The position numbers and the translations under genes are program-made. The notes under the pieces are model-generated. The model was not told where the DNA came from and did no database searches. It worked only from the letters and a program-made list of their open reading frames with translations. 64,000 nt of DNA. Origin: Augochlora pura. Lineage: Eukaryota; Arthropoda; Insecta; Hymenoptera; Halictidae. The DNA lies in the NCBI RefSeq assembly GCF_028453695.1, contig NC_135773.1:24539782-24603781 (forward strand), written 5' to 3'. The number at the start of each line of letters is the position of its first letter. The stretch's first letter is position 1. Below are positions 37,508-51,600 of the stretch, in pieces.

Positions 37508-37533
37508 CCCCGCCCGCGCGCGCGCGGGCGGGG
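37508..37533. repeat. Perfect 26-bp all-GC palindrome
   Basis: CCCCGCCCGCGCG is followed immediately by its exact reverse complement CGCGCGGGCGGGG, with no loop. It places a GC box (CCCCGCCC) on each strand around a ten-base alternating CG core, within a CpG-rich block of about 300 bp. It could be a cruciform or Z-DNA site or a promoter element; no transcript evidence can be read here. Confidence 0.95.
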
Positions 37534-38382
37534 GGAACACGCGGCGAGTAGACGAGAGCGCGAGAGGGCCCTAAAAGAGAGGACTGTGAAAACGAAGTAA
37601 AAGGGAGGATCGGCCGGGGTAATTTTAGAGACGGCCGCGAATGCGCGAAGACGGCCGTATCCCGTAGGCGAGGAATGGTTTAATAATATACACGAGTGCC
37701 CAACTGGCGCGAACGCGATAATAAACGGTTTGACGTGGTATGAGCGTGCGTGCTGATACGATATGACATTCCCGAGTAACGCTCGGGGCTTATTATCGCT
37801 GAAAATTCTCCAACAGGAAATCGTATGGAGGGTTTCAATGTTACACGCATCGCCGACAGTCACCCCTTTCCGTATACTTATTTGTCTTGTGAATCATCCC
37901 ATTGTATTTTAAGTCTTGGACCCGATTCGCATTGACACAGCGAGCCCTGCTGGCTCCTCTTAACGAGGAAACGCACGTGCACGACGACGACGACGACAAC
38001 GGCGGGAGGGAGGGAGGGAGGGGCAGCCGCGAAAACGTGCCACGGCCGGTATTCGCTAAAGTATCCCAATAAAAAGACCAGCCGTGTGTGGCAGGCTATA
38101 TCGCAAAACTATCGCGCTATACTTCTGCCGCAACTGCGATTCCAAGTTCGAAAACTATTCTGACGTTCGGAGAGAGGGACTCTCGCAGTCGTGTTCTTAG
38201 AACGAGCCGCGGCCGGGGCAATAAACCGTGGACTTAAAGTTTCGTGTACGGCGCGCTCTTACAACCGGGACACACATTACACACGTAGGCGAGCCCGTAA
38301 TGCGGTAAAATGCTATGAGAATGCGGATTGCTAGGTAATAACCAACCGCCGCTGAATGTGGACTTCTGCTCTTGTTGCCGGA

Positions 38383-38401
38383 GGGGGGGGGGGGGGGGGG
38401 G
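38383..38401. repeat. G homopolymer, 19 bases
   Basis: Nineteen consecutive G, about 140 bp before the MITE at 38544. Confidence 0.9.
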
Positions 38402-38543
38402 AAAAATGTATTCTCGCTTCTGCAGTTACGAAAACTCTTCGGCTGTGTATCGGAGATGCCCGTGGAAAATGATCGCCCCGTGGCACACCGAGAAATCGAT
38501 TCGGCTACACGAAATCGTTCATCGTTTGCGATTCAACAGTCTA

Positions 38544-38794
38544 TTAACCCCTTGACGTACCATTTTCTTCAAAATTACTGCGATTAGGAATTTTTCAATT
38601 AATATGATTTCTTAGAAGGGACAGTACATTAATGTTTATTCCGTGCCTGAATTTACTCGAATGCCTAGATATTAATAATAAAGAATTGCAATTGTTTTCC
38701 AATTTCAAAGAACAGAATGATATTCATACTTAATAATTTGTTACTATTAATTTCCATCGCGAGTCGGACTCGTCAAAGTACGGTAAGGGGTTAA
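38544..38794. mobile_element. piggyBac-like MITE, 251 bp
   Basis: TTAA at both ends, with inner termini CCCCTTGACGTAC on the left and CCCCTTACCGTAC (reverse complement) on the right. Reading from the right end inward, cgagtccgactcg appears about 20 bp inside, the same subterminal block as in the element at 17696, so this copy is inserted in the opposite orientation. The interior is AT-rich with no transposase ORF. Non-autonomous; mobilisation would need a piggyBac transposase in trans. Confidence 0.75.
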
Positions 38795-41700
38795 ATATAT
38801 CCTGGCATGGTTGATGTTTTCTATGCGGACGACAGATGATTTTTTTCATACAGTTTTAACGTATAATTCGTAGGGGAATTAAAGTTGGAATTTATAATAC
38901 ATTAATCATGAGCGGTTTAGAAGTGTTTTGCGCAACAATGCGCGGATTCCGGGGAAAGAATCGGCGACTTTTCTCTGCTCGGGTTAAGGATAACAGCATC
39001 AGGAAATATCGTGGTTGTTACGGTGAAGCATATGCCCCGCTCCGACGTTATCAAAATTCCATTCATCTTCTTCTGTTCGCGGCGCGCGCGCGGTTTGGGG
39101 TCTCTTTGGTGATCTCTTCTGGTGGCTCGAGCGCAACGGGAAATCGCGTTCCCACGCCTTCTTACAGGCGGATACCGAGCAGAGCCCGGGAAGCCCCGCG
39201 CATAATTCGGTAAGAAAAGTCGAGGCGAAAACCGCTTCGCGACGTTCGAACGCCCGAACCTTTTCTTGCCGGCTACTCGCGCTAATTAATCCTCTATTCC
39301 ATTAACGGCCACGCCCGTCGCGTTCCCCGCGACCGAACCCTCCGAGGCACGAGAACCAATAATTATATGCGGGACTAATTTTTGATCGCGCGAACACCGC
39401 GACAAAGCGTCTCGCTCGGCGCGCGTGATAAAGGAGCGTTTACGCGAAGCGACGCGACGGTGTAAATCGCATTTCTACGTCGACTTGTCTTGCCAATCCT
39501 CGTCTTCTTTCGCAAGGTTTTCTTAGAACGAAGTTCATCATTTTCGACGGGAAATTGTTTTCTCGTGTTCATGAACAACAGATTTGAAATAATCAGGAAC
39601 GAGCGATTCTCGAGATGAAATTCCCTTTACGTTGTGTCAAGCGAATAACTATCGTTTAACTTGGTAGATTTAATCAGAGTTGGTCAAGGCTTTCGAAAGT
39701 TGTTGTCAGTCTAATCGAATTGTATATAAATGAAAATTAAACGTCGGAATTCCATTGTAGCTCACATTTTACTTGAAGCAGTCTCCTTTGCAGGGACCTA
39801 CTGTCCTCCACACTACAACTCTCTCCGTCGACTTTTTCTGTCTTTGAATTTTATCGGTTCTTTTTGTACGTATATTAAACTGGTTATTAAAAGTTTGAAA
39901 GGCATGCCAACGATTTCATTGGACATTCCACAGTCGTACCACCGCGATAGAACCTTCCCGACACGATACAGGGTGTTTCGTCGAGTTACCATAATGGGTT
40001 ATCATACTCCAACGCCGTGAGAGAAAGGAAGGGATCTCTGGAGACGGCGTAATCTTGATCAATGGACAATTAGAGTATTTTCAAAAGAGGAAACCGCGAA
40101 GGTTTATATCACCTAGGTCCGATTCGTTCCAAACGTTCCATGTTTTCGGTAACGCAATCTATTTGGCCAAACTGACCTAAGGGGATAGCCTAACCGGTGA
40201 CTCGGCCTTAATCTTAAAACTATATTTGGCCAATGCATAACAATACGAAGAAAGTTCTCGAGCATTGTTATAGCGGAAGTCCCGTTTCGTGGCGAACAGT
40301 ACTTGGCCACGGAAGTTTGACCCCGACGAACCGTTGTAATCGAACCGGGAGCCGATACACAATCGAAGTGTACCCGCAGCAGCTCCCAACTTGGCTAATT
40401 AATTATATCAATTATTTGGAAATGCGGGCGTAGACAGCAAAGTACGACGCAAGATAGTTGGCCGCGCGGTGAAACGAATCTCTGAACACCAGTTAAAAGT
40501 TCGACAAGTAGGCGAACTTTCGAAATATCCGGAGCATCGTCTTTTTTTTCGAGCAGATACAGTAACAAGAGCGCTGATTTAACTTTCGTAAATTTGTTTC
40601 AAGTAAACTGCAAGGCACGCGTTTCTTTCTACTACCGGAATTACGAGGGAACCGTTCAATCGTCGTTCTATTCTGTAAGAGATTCCTTGTTAGCAAACAA
40701 CTCGCAAACCTCGGAACATTCTTTGCAACGTCTTGTTAGCAAAACCGCTTTATTATATAAACTAAAAATTTATATAAATCGAGTCCTATCGAAATATGAA
40801 ATGGAATCACTTGGAAGCACTGGTGAAACAGCAACGGAGACGGAAAATATCATCACAGTTTTTCCTGAAGAATTTCGCTGGCACGCACCGTCGTCGCCAA
40901 CGCAGCTCTCTTGCCAGCAGATAATGAAAATCGCATCTCTTCTGGACGGATTACGCGAAGCACGTCAAATTTCCGTGGAACCAAGAGTAATTATCCCCCG
41001 TCAGAGAGGGGAGGGGGGATAGAGGTATCCGAGTGGCCCGGAACGATTAACAGGGTAACGACAAAGGAACTTTTCCCTTAAAAACTTAGACGCGGCCAAC
41101 TTGCCGAAGACATGAAAATGTTCGTCATCGGTTTGGTAATCCATGCTATTTTATAGTTACAGAAATCCTACGACCGTAACGAATGGATTCCACGCGATTT
41201 CGTTCAGGTGGCTCCACGGGTATCGATGGAACCCTTGGGCCGCTGGTTTTGTTTCTAATTTCAAATGTGCCGCGCGTGCTGGGTTAACCGAACACTAAAC
41301 CTGTTTATGAGACCGAAACAGTTATTGTTACGTTGGAAAGTTCGGTTTGGAAGTTGTTTAACCGTGAGCAAGCGCTACACAGGCTTTCCAACGGAACAAA
41401 GAACCGGGGGCGGGGAGAGGAGTGCTCTATCGCCGGAGTGCTCGCGGGCCAGGCAAATTACAGGTGAACATTTAAGTTCGTGGTAATGCTCGGCGTGTTC
41501 GGCGGACAGTTATCCGGACGTTACAGATAGAGCCGGGCCGGTTAACGTGTTTTCTTGAAACCCGTGTTTATGTCACTTAACGGACGACCCAGCCCGCTGT
41601 TTGTTCTCTTAACGCGAACCGTGTTCTGCTCTTTTATCGCCCACTAACAAACGAGAGCCCAAACTTGTACAGCTGGCAGGGAAAGGGGCAGCCGCCGGGA

Positions 41701-42429
41701 CCTAGGGAGCCTCGAGGGTTCTTATGAGAATTAGTATCACGAGAGATTTGTGAGCGTACACAGGCGCTGCCGGTGGAAATAAAATGTTTGCCAGATATAT
41801 ATATATATCCGTCCACGTCGGTTCGCTGGCAGCCAGATTCGATATTGATAGCCAGGGCCGAAATTAATTGCACCGATAAGCTTCCAGCATATATAAAAAT
41901 CCCTGTTAACGAAAACAATTCATTGAAACATGGAAGTATCGTTCCAGGATTTTCAAGGCTTGAAAATCCCCGCATCTAATTCGAGTGTTCCTCCAATGCG
42001 CGCAATCGACGATACAAGAGTAGCGATCGAGTTCTAGGAAACGGCCTATTTCCACTAGATCCGACCCAGTTTCACGAGCGCAAATTGAAGTTAACACACC
42101 GTCGCCGCACGCTATCCCAGGCAATTTAAAAATGTCCCGCGAGAAAACAGCGTCACGGCGACACGCTCATCCCCTATTAGACGATCGAGTGCATCGGAAG
42201 TTTACAGCCGTTCCACCGAAAAGTAAAACGTGGCTCGCGCGTTTGTTTCGCGGCGAGCCCGCATTTAAATATTCCCGCAGTTAGCGCGGTCCCTCGTCGA
42301 ACGTATCCGCCTGATCCGGCCGACTAATGCAGATTGCAACAGCTCACCCTCGAACGGGTAATTGATTTTCCGTGCTGCCTCGCGACACCTGCGATCCGTC
42401 CAAGTTTTTGCGAGAACGGCCTCGACCGA

Positions 42430-42472
42430 GCCTAGCGTAGCCTAGCAGAGCCTAGCAGAGCCTAGCGGAGCC
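42430..42472. repeat. 10-bp tandem repeat, about 4.3 units
   Basis: gcctagcaga-type decamers in tandem with single-base variants (gcctagcgta, gcctagcaga twice, gcctagcgga). Confidence 0.9.
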
Positions 42473-42672
42473 AGAAGAATTTCTTGCCGTATAAGTGGCT
42501 AACGATTCCGATCGAGCCGCTTCTCTCCGGGATAAAAGCGAAACGGGGAAGAACAGGGGCTGTCGAGTAAGGGGCCGATGAATAGCTCGGTCGGAATGAC
42601 GGCCATGCCGGCTGAAAAAACAAGAGGAAAATAATTATAAGAGAGGGCAGACGGGGTGGGGGAGCGACAGAA

Positions 42673-42674
42673 GT

Positions 42675-42708
<34 letters not shown>

Positions 42709-42713
42709 GTATA
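42673..42713. repeat. (AT)n palindrome
   Basis: An AT dinucleotide run bounded by tatacatac on the left and gtatac on the right, so the whole segment can fold on itself. Confidence 0.85.
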
Positions 42714-43123
42714 CGTGTATGAAAGAGTCAACCTCGTTCGCTCGTAAATCGTACCACTCTTCGAGATAGGCTCGCCTCCGCAGCGGAATTCGCAGCATTC
42801 GGCCCGCCGCGCCTCGTCCCCGAGTACATTATATAGTATGCAAATATGCGCGAGATGAGACAGAAAGGGGCGCGCAAGTCGTCGCGAAGGGGGGAGGGAT
42901 AGGGGGAATCCAGGTAAAGAGAGACAGTGGGAACGGCGAGATTACAAGTATGACAACGGCTGCTGGCAAGGCCGGTGAAAGTGGTGGAATAGCGAGCGGT
43001 GTAAATCCAATTTGCGCAACATCGGGGGAGAGGGTTACAGCATTTCATTCATTAGCCCTTATTAGGCTGCATTATGCAAAAATAAGTCAAGCTGCATAGC
43101 CGGTCGAAAATTAGCGCACAGCA

Positions 43124-43142
43124 CCCCCCCCCCCCCCCCCCC
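43124..43142. repeat. C homopolymer, 19 bases
   Basis: Nineteen consecutive C. Confidence 0.9.
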
Positions 43143-45735
43143 ACCGACGTCTTGCCCCCGCGGTCTCGCAACGCTAACCAGCGCGGATCAACGACAACAC
43201 GTTATCTTATCCGCGAAACTAGCTCGCAACTACCACCTTCTACCACTTCTCACGTGTCCGTTTATTAATGGCTCGGCAATGTTACGATAACTTTTTCCAC
43301 GCCTCCCTTATTTAATTATCGCGAGTGGGGAAACTCGTACGGGGTAACAAACTTCGTAATAAGTTCCGTCTGGTGAGCCGGATGGCGGGGAACAAAATCG
43401 ATTGCGTGAACAATGCAACCAGACACGCGACTATTATTAGATATTATAATTTGGTATTTTTAGTCCCGCGGTTTCGATTCTGGCGAAGTCATTGGTAAAA
43501 GTCTGACGTATGACGCACGAATATGTTTTGTTGAATAAGAGAGGTGTTAAAAGAAAAAATTCATTGACGTCTTTTAAAAGAATATTAGGTATTTTTTTTG
43601 TAGATAGAGGTGTACAGGCAATACGTAGAAGAGACGTTGGCTTGGTTTACGTAGGAAAATTATATGCAGCCAGCGAACCGATCGCGTCCCAAAGAGTTAA
43701 GAGGTCGTCGGCGTTGACCTCGTTCCACGCACACCCACTACAAATCGCACTTTGTTGTCGGAGTAGTCGATTCTCATTACTGTAAATCGGCCGTCTCAGA
43801 AAAAAAGCTGTGTAGTTGGTAATTATAGTTCTCTTCAGCCTTTCTTCCGATGCATGTCACGCGCGAATTCCGACAGAATAAGCCCACAATTACTGGCTTC
43901 ATCCCTCACTGATCTATCAGATATATATATAAATACTTCGAACGGAAGAATTAGGACAGGATCTGTTATTCCGCAGAATGTCAATCGTACTTGTTCGCGA
44001 CGCTCTCTTTTCATAATTATTCTTGCCATCGTGCCGCGTAATTGCTTAGTCATAAATATCGAAAATTTCTACGTTTTCTTCCTCTGAATTAGTATGACTT
44101 TCGTGTCTCTTTTCGCTGGCATTCGTTAGCTCGGTGAACTCTTCCAAAGTTTCGTCTCAGAGAACGTTTCGAGTACGACGACTTTCGTATTAAATAAGAT
44201 CTTCGGAACGGTTCAAACATTTCGACAAAGTATGTAAAACCCAGAAAATTTTATATATTTAACGAGCAGAGGAGACTCTTTAACTTTTCTATAACTTTAC
44301 GTTATACCCTGATTATATTACCTTCTACATTATATTTATATAAAAATGGCGACGCATAAAATTACCGAACGAACATGTGTTAATAAATAACGTACAGTTT
44401 CAGAATATTTTCAACATTCGTTTCTATTCGTAACTACCTTCGTCTCCGATCAAGCCGCAGAAAATAAAAACGCGAGATACGAAGCTACATCTCTGAGATG
44501 AATACGAAACACGTGCACTCTTGAAAACAAAAAAATCTGTATGTCTCTGTGACCTATGAGAGAGCCTTAGAGTTCAGAGTTTTTTCCATATCCTATATGT
44601 CCTCGAATGAGGTCAGTACTTCCTGGCAAATATGCAGATGAAGCAACGAAGTTGTGTTAAGCAGTTCGCCCCCTAAATAACTTTGATGTCTCGTAGTTTC
44701 CATCGATCGAGTGGAAAGCTTTTTCTATAAAAAAACCTCATCGAACCCATGCACTATAACGAATCACGACTCGCCACGAAGGTTTCATAGTTGACCCAGC
44801 GAGTATAGCGAATATAAATTTAAGGCGAGAGAATTAAATAATTTACAAACTATAAATATATATTTTTAATTCTCCTCTTCACGATTTACGATTCCAGCGA
44901 GTCAACGGACAATGTCATCTACCTAATGTCATCCCTTTCATAACCTGCCGTTCTTGAAAACATAATTAACATTTCTCCCGACATTTGTCAAGCCTCGACC
45001 GTCCCGTCTAAATGCAATCTTTTCTGCCGCAAAACTCATTACCTACCCGCCTACGAGCTGTAAGAAGTAATTAACGTAAACGTAGCGAAGGATTTCACTC
45101 GTTTCACGTGGCATCGTCGGATGGAATCAATGCCTCGACTGAAAGTGGACCGGGTTTCCGCTCTCTAACGTAGTCATTTGGCGGATCCATCTGCGAAAGA
45201 AGATAATGCCGCTGTTTCATCAGTCCGGTATCTCCAGCAAGACATCCAATATATCGGAGAACGAGGCATTTTCCACATAAACGAATTCGATTTCCATTTA
45301 ACGCTGGCTCTCTGATTGGTAGCGGAAAGAATCCGCTCGTTCTCCGTTAGATCTCGAACGGGGATTCTTGCCGTTTTCCTTTCGACAGTTTCTTCGCTCG
45401 AGAGGACTCCTTCGTGAAACTTTTCTAAATGACTGGCTTTTATTCACACAGCTTCTACGACTAAGACAAATTTCGAAGGGAGGAAAATCGGTTCGCGAGT
45501 GCTTCACTCTTAAAAATTATCTGCAACATATGGATTTGTAGTTACAATAATTACCTTTACGTCCGCCATCTTTTTATGCGTCACCGTTCGCCCGACAGAA
45601 ATTTCCTTCGGTTCTCTTTTCTTTTCACGGTTACGTTGCAACAGATCGCATTAATTCTTGACACGTATCGATTGCCTGTAAACTTCTTCTATAAAGTTAG
45701 TAATCGGCAAAGTTAGTAAGCACGGCTTACAACGA

Positions 45736-45750
45736 CCCCCCCCCCCCCCC
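45736..45750. repeat. C homopolymer, 15 bases
   Basis: Fifteen consecutive C. Confidence 0.9.
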
Positions 45751-48350
45751 ATTAGAGAACGCAGCTTGTATAAACAGATTGGACAAACATCGCCGATCTG
45801 TTCCGACGCGGTATCGAACGAAAAACTATCGCGCTCCGTTGTACAGTGCCTTCGCTGTAACTTTTTATTGACGCGTTTATCGGCGCAGAATATTTTGTAA
45901 TATTTACTCGCGTCGTCATAAGCTGACACGGTTTTTTCAGCAAAAACACAGGCACAGGGGAAAACAGCCACGTGGGAGTTGTGCGTTAACCAGAAATTTC
46001 CGGACATTATTAGCGTCGATATTATCGAAATAATTCAGTGTCGCGTCTATCGTAAGCTGATAATACAAGGGAATGTTCTCTCTTCACGCAGTAATCTGAA
46101 TATCGCCATCGAAGGACAATGTTTTCACTGAACAGTCCCAAACGGTCATGGAACTCGCGTTTAGAGATTGAGTGTCAGCTTCGAATTAAAAGTTCCGAAC
46201 AAGTAAACCGTGGCTGTTTATACGACTTGAGATTTGTCGGCGCTCGAGGACTTGCCCAAGCTCGAATAAAAAGTTCTCCTGTATTCCTCCCGATCCCGAG
46301 TCCTCGCGCGAATCCACGTAAATAGTCAACAGAATTTTATTTATAGCTCGACTCGCGAATTTTATAGCCTCGGCATAAACTTCGACAAAGTTCGCGTGGG
46401 TAGCTCGTTCGAAGCTTACCAGAGAATCGATAACGATATAACTGAATCGAAATTCGTCGTTTTCGCGATTCGTCTCCGGGAAACGTGAATCCGCTTAGAC
46501 GCCGTCGCTCTAACGATCGACGCACTTCGCAGCTTCGCGGAATTACGCGTCTGCTAATATTTCGTTAACGAAGTTCCCTATAATTGCGTAAAACGCGGCT
46601 CGCGTCGAAGCTTGGATAAAACTGGGCTGGAATCGCGGCAAACCGCGTCTAGAATTATTGTTGAAATTTCTTTATTTCTTTATTCTTCGAAATTTCGTCA
46701 ATTTCTCAGCGCAAGTATCACGATTTCGGGTGTTTTTGATTGCTACGGCAAAGGAGCACTCTGGTGCGCGGGATCCGTGCTAAGGGCGGTTCGGAGATCG
46801 CAGTCGAGTATCGGCGTTGCGGAGGGCGGTTTCGTTATGCAAGAATCTGTCCCTGGACCTATTTATAGACGAGAAATGTGCATCGTTGGAAATAAATTTC
46901 TCGGTTCGTTAGAGGACGAGACCGAATTTCGGACGGCTCGGCTTGGCGCGGCTCGACGGCGGGAAGAAAGCACGAGGCGATTTTTAACCTTTCCAGATGT
47001 GCCGGGTATTCATTCTCCTCCGACCGACACGCCCCGATTACTTATGCTCTTCCGGGCAAACAGCGAGGCGGCAAGTCCAATCGAGAATGATTTAACGTCC
47101 CGCGCATAAAAACAGACGGTTTACATAAGTACGTCATTGTCATTCGCCGCGGAGCGGTGGAATCTTTTTAGCGGCGGTTCGGGCTGCCCTGGGATACGAG
47201 TGGCTCCTCATTAAGGTTTCTTGTTAATACCGAACGGGATAGCCCTTTTACTCCGCCCGGATTCCGGTCCGCGAGCAAAACGAGATTTCTACGCGGGATC
47301 TTTTAAACAGCCGGGACACCTCGGTAACACGCCAGCCCCATTTCCTTTTTCAATTTGCCGACCGCGAGAACAGACGTTCACCAAGAAATTTTGAATGATA
47401 GCAATTTTCGTTCGGAAGGTATCATTGCCAGGTGGATTGCCCTCCATGGAAATGGTGGGATGAGTACGTCGGATCGATAAGCGAAAATTTTCTCGGCGCC
47501 ACGTGCTACTGATGTTGATGAAAAATTGTTGCAGAGGGGAGAGAGGTATGTGGGGATGATCGCAAACACTGACGAACATGGACAGAGTAGATTGTTGTTA
47601 TAACTTCGTACATGTATGAATTATTAGTACATAGGAATATTATTTGAGAAAAACTGTGTTAAAATTAATTAGAAATTAAATATGAAAATATCAAAAGGAA
47701 TTCCAGTTTACATATTTTGGAATATTATAGCTTTCTATACATATCGAATTATCGATCTTTTATTCTCCCCCTGTTCGATGCATTTTACCTCTCCACGCGT
47801 GTACCTGCTCGTCAATTTTCCATCGATTACATTGTCGAATCGCAATTCGATGAATAAAATAAAAAAAGAATACTTTGTTAGAAATACGGTGATAGCTGAA
47901 TAAATAATCTGTATTTGTTAGTGTTCGACGTGCGTGTAGCGCACAGTAGAACGACATTTCCGTGCTGCTTTATTTCCCGTTCCGATAACGTTATTACGTG
48001 CGATGCAAGCGAACGAGGCTATTACAACGTTGTGCTTTAACAAATGTTAATGCTAAGGCGGCGGTCTGCAACTTGCATTCAAATTCGTGTGAAACGGAAA
48101 ACATACGTCTCGTTTAGGATGCAGCGGAGCTCGCGTTGCGAAAGAGTGCATTACGACCTCCTTGTGCGCCTCAAAGGAAATATACAATTTTAAATCAGCG
48201 TTGCTTGAAGTTTCCTCGCGTATCGAGCTTCAAGCACGCACCGGGGAGCAACTAATTAATATTGGAGACTCTAACAGTCGGTAGAACTATTATAATTCAA
48301 TGAATATTTACCCCTTTAAGATAATATTACAATGCATTTTTATTATACGC

Positions 48351-48375
48351 ATATATATATATATATATATATATA
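48351..48375. repeat. (AT)n microsatellite
   Basis: AT run of about 12 units. Confidence 0.9.
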
Positions 48376-48600
48376 CACTGCGAAAGGATCAATCTAAAAT
48401 TTAAAAATTCATTTACGATTTTATTTATATCTATGGTATAAAATATAGATGTAAATATCTATGCGTGATTGAGTTAAAAGAGGAAGAATGTCGGTCGCGA
48501 AATATCAGCCTAATCTATCGATTCCGCGTAACGAGGAGATTCTGTTTCTGAGCCGAGAACTTGATATGAACAGCGATCGGTGAACTGTTAAGGACACGCG

Positions 48601-48644
48601 AGGCGAGGCGAGGCGAGGCGAGGCGAGGCGAGGCGTGGCGTGGC
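48601..48644. repeat. (AGGCG)7 pentanucleotide repeat
   Basis: Seven exact AGGCG units followed by two TGGCG variants, the second truncated. Confidence 0.95.
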
Positions 48645-51600
48645 ACTAAAACGCTTTTGTACACCCCTTGCCTTTTGTTCCGGAGGCCGTGACATATGTT
48701 TCGAGCCCTTAAGGCCCTTTCCGAATCACGGGTGTAGTGGTGACGGCGCGACGGTTGAAGAGAGAATGCTCACGGCAGCGGAGTCGCAGCCGACGCGGTA
48801 TTCAAATGCCGAATCCTCGAGTGAAGTTTGCTTTATTGTTAACCCGGTTGAATATTTTATCGGTTTTTGGTGCGGCTGAAACTTTTGCGGCAACGCGGCG
48901 CTGCTCGCGGCGCGCTCGCCTCGACCCGCAGCGATTCCGTATCCGGTCAGAAATCTTGCCTGCCACACACTTCGCCAGATACACGAACATTGTTCTTTCT
49001 TCCCGCGCAACATTCGGATTACTCGCTCTCTTTGTTCCGCGAGATCGTCTCTCACGATTATCTTGAGCCAGCTTGCGGTCCCCGGGACACATTGATGGTC
49101 ACAATGGCTGTCAACTTCACTCGCGTAACCTATACGTTATGAGCTTGTACTACCAGTTCGAGCGGAGCGAACGAACTGCCGTTGCACGGTTCGACACGTA
49201 CTCCAATTTATAACTCGAGGAAATGTTTATAATCCGCGTACGGAACAGCACGGAAGAAACTATGCGTAAACACTGTTTGTTTTGATTCGAATGTTATTAG
49301 TTGTAAATAATAGTTGCACGATATCGAAAGTTTCGTCCTTCACGGTTGTTATCCGTGAGGAAAGTTTGTTTTGGTTGTTTATAACCAGATTGCGGATTTC
49401 TGTACGAAATCAAAGATTTATTGCTCCTGTTGCAGATTGATTTAATGCATCTATTATAGATTATAGTATACTGTTCAAAGCACAAAATGCGGTCGAAAAG
49501 AAATTACAAAAAGATATTTATAATATACTGTGATCCAAAACGCATTATATTAACTGCAAAACGATTTCTGGCACTTAATAACAGGCTTAACACTTAATAC
49601 AGCGTGTACTTAATGTCGCGCGTATTTACATATTTTCGTGCACATTTTGCATACTTCTCGCGCGTAAATGTCACACGAGTTTTGCATATTTATCGCGCAC
49701 AAAGAGCCGCAGTTTGCTCATTATAGTTATAGACGAGAAAAATTGTATTTTTATTGCGCATTATACCGAGTGTATCGTAAACGCATGCCGTTGCCATCGC
49801 CTCGATAATATACACCGCGAAACAAGTAAAAACTGTCGTTGGAGCATAGTTTATTTGCTATTCAATTACGATTACAAACTACAATTGCTGTGATCGATAA
49901 ACGTGATAAGCAACCTTCCTTCTACATTTTCAATCGTGATTCCTCGCGCGAACGAATTCGAACAAAATATGTCGGAGTCGTCAATGCGGAGCACACTCGA
50001 GATTCAATATAGCGTATTCGAAAGTTTTACGATCACTAAGTTTTTATTCCTTTACCGTATGCCCGGGCGCTGCATGCACACTCGCGCGGGCAAGCGTTCG
50101 CGCGCATAAACTGCACATACGAATCGATAGGATTCGACTATTACCGTAGAAAAGTATGCAGCATAAGCTGTGCAAAAATGCTTCTCGATCTTGCACGGGC
50201 TCGCAAGAATACTTCTTGTAAGCTTCGTAGTCGGCTCAATTGTCGGAGAGTTTCGAATAATAGGCGAGGCGCGTAGCGCGTGCACGAGAACGGCGTCGCG
50301 ACGCTAGGTTTCGTACGCGGCGTCGTGCTGCGGGTCCGTCGATTATTTCGAGGGCACTGCGATTCGATTTTTCTGCGATTCGATTCTTCTTCGTTTCGAG
50401 AAAATTCGAGGATAGCGTGTCTGTCGAATATTGATTAATCGTGCGAACCTGTACGTACCCTTAACATTGCTAATATTGTTACCCATTATTAATATTAATA
50501 CCCAAATATTGCTACCAGTTTAATAATTTGTAACTTGATTACGGCGTCGAAAGTGCGCGTCATTTTCACACCAGGTCGTCGCAACGTCGGGGGAACGAGG
50601 AGAGACGAAAAGTCGACGAGAAAAAGAAGACCACCCCCGTGAAGATGCACCGTGAGCACGTAGTTCCTAGCCGATTAGCATTTCTCTTTCGAGGCAGGAA
50701 GAGCAGGAACCGAAATTTGTCGTCGCTCGAGTGACTGCTATAAATCAATCAGTAGGCGGCCTTGTCCGTGGCTTCTAAAAATAGTGGCGGCACCCTAGGG
50801 TCGTCGGGGTGAAGTCGCGCGCGCGAGCGACCAGCCAGCATCCTTAACGGCCGCGTGTTTACGTGCTCCCATAAATACGTCGTCACGATTTGTGAAAGCG
50901 AACTTGCTCCTGGAAAAAATGGGGACCGCTGTCGATGCCGTGGAACCTCGTCGCGCTTGTTTCAGCGCCTCGGTCGACGGAGTAATTGCCTCGCGGAGCT
51001 TTTACACGCGTCGCGCTCGCTAGCGCGTCGATATTCGCGTCGAGACGCGCGATTGATCGAGCGCAGGTGGTCGCCTACCTGTTTACCGCGCATTCTTTAT
51101 TAGATCCACGTAGGAGGAACCAAGTTCAGATGTATAACGCGGTCTCCCGGATCAAGGAAACGTTGAATAGGATACTTTGATTAATCAGCTGTTGACGACT
51201 CGCAGCCGAGGAGTTAAAGGGGTGTGGCCGACGGTTCTTGAGGCAGTCGAGTGTATTTTTACGACATTTACAACTTCGGCGGCGTTCGGTGGATATTTGC
51301 AAAAAAAAATGTCTTGTCCGTCGCGAAACAGAGCGCCGTAATTAACCCCGCTCGTTACTCGGTCCTCGTAGTTTCTGCCGCCGACGAGAACGTAACTAAT
51401 AAAATCGCCTGCATTTCAATCTCGCGGCTAACGTTACACGCGAGATAATGTACGCGGCCGACACGCTCTTGGATATTACAATACGAATCGTGTTTAAATT
51501 TTTTTTTTCTTTTTCTCGTCCACCTCTTGGCTCGTCTCCCGCCCCTGTGATCTCGGGGGCGAGAAACTCGGTACGAGAATTGCAATTACCGTGTGCCACG

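Larger units (their letters stand above)
32947..38543. other. Presumed intron, no exon recognised
   Basis: AT-rich 33-35 kb and 36.1-37.1 kb, with GC-rich blocks at 35.1-36.0 kb and 37.3-38.0 kb. Open frames to 179 codons lie in the GC-rich parts without known domains. A 24-bp duplication lies near 36519-36567 (tttccgNgttaga). The possible donors at 33696 and 34194 have no convincing exon before them. Confidence 0.45.

Noticed and set aside
39967..40000. acagggtgtttcg, resembling termini of some insect transposons
   Set aside because: No matching inverted terminus was found upstream or downstream.
40594..41022. 142-codon + strand ORF with fairly protein-like content
   Set aside because: No family resemblance and no flanking splice sites; an ORF of this length is expected by chance in 64 kb over six frames.
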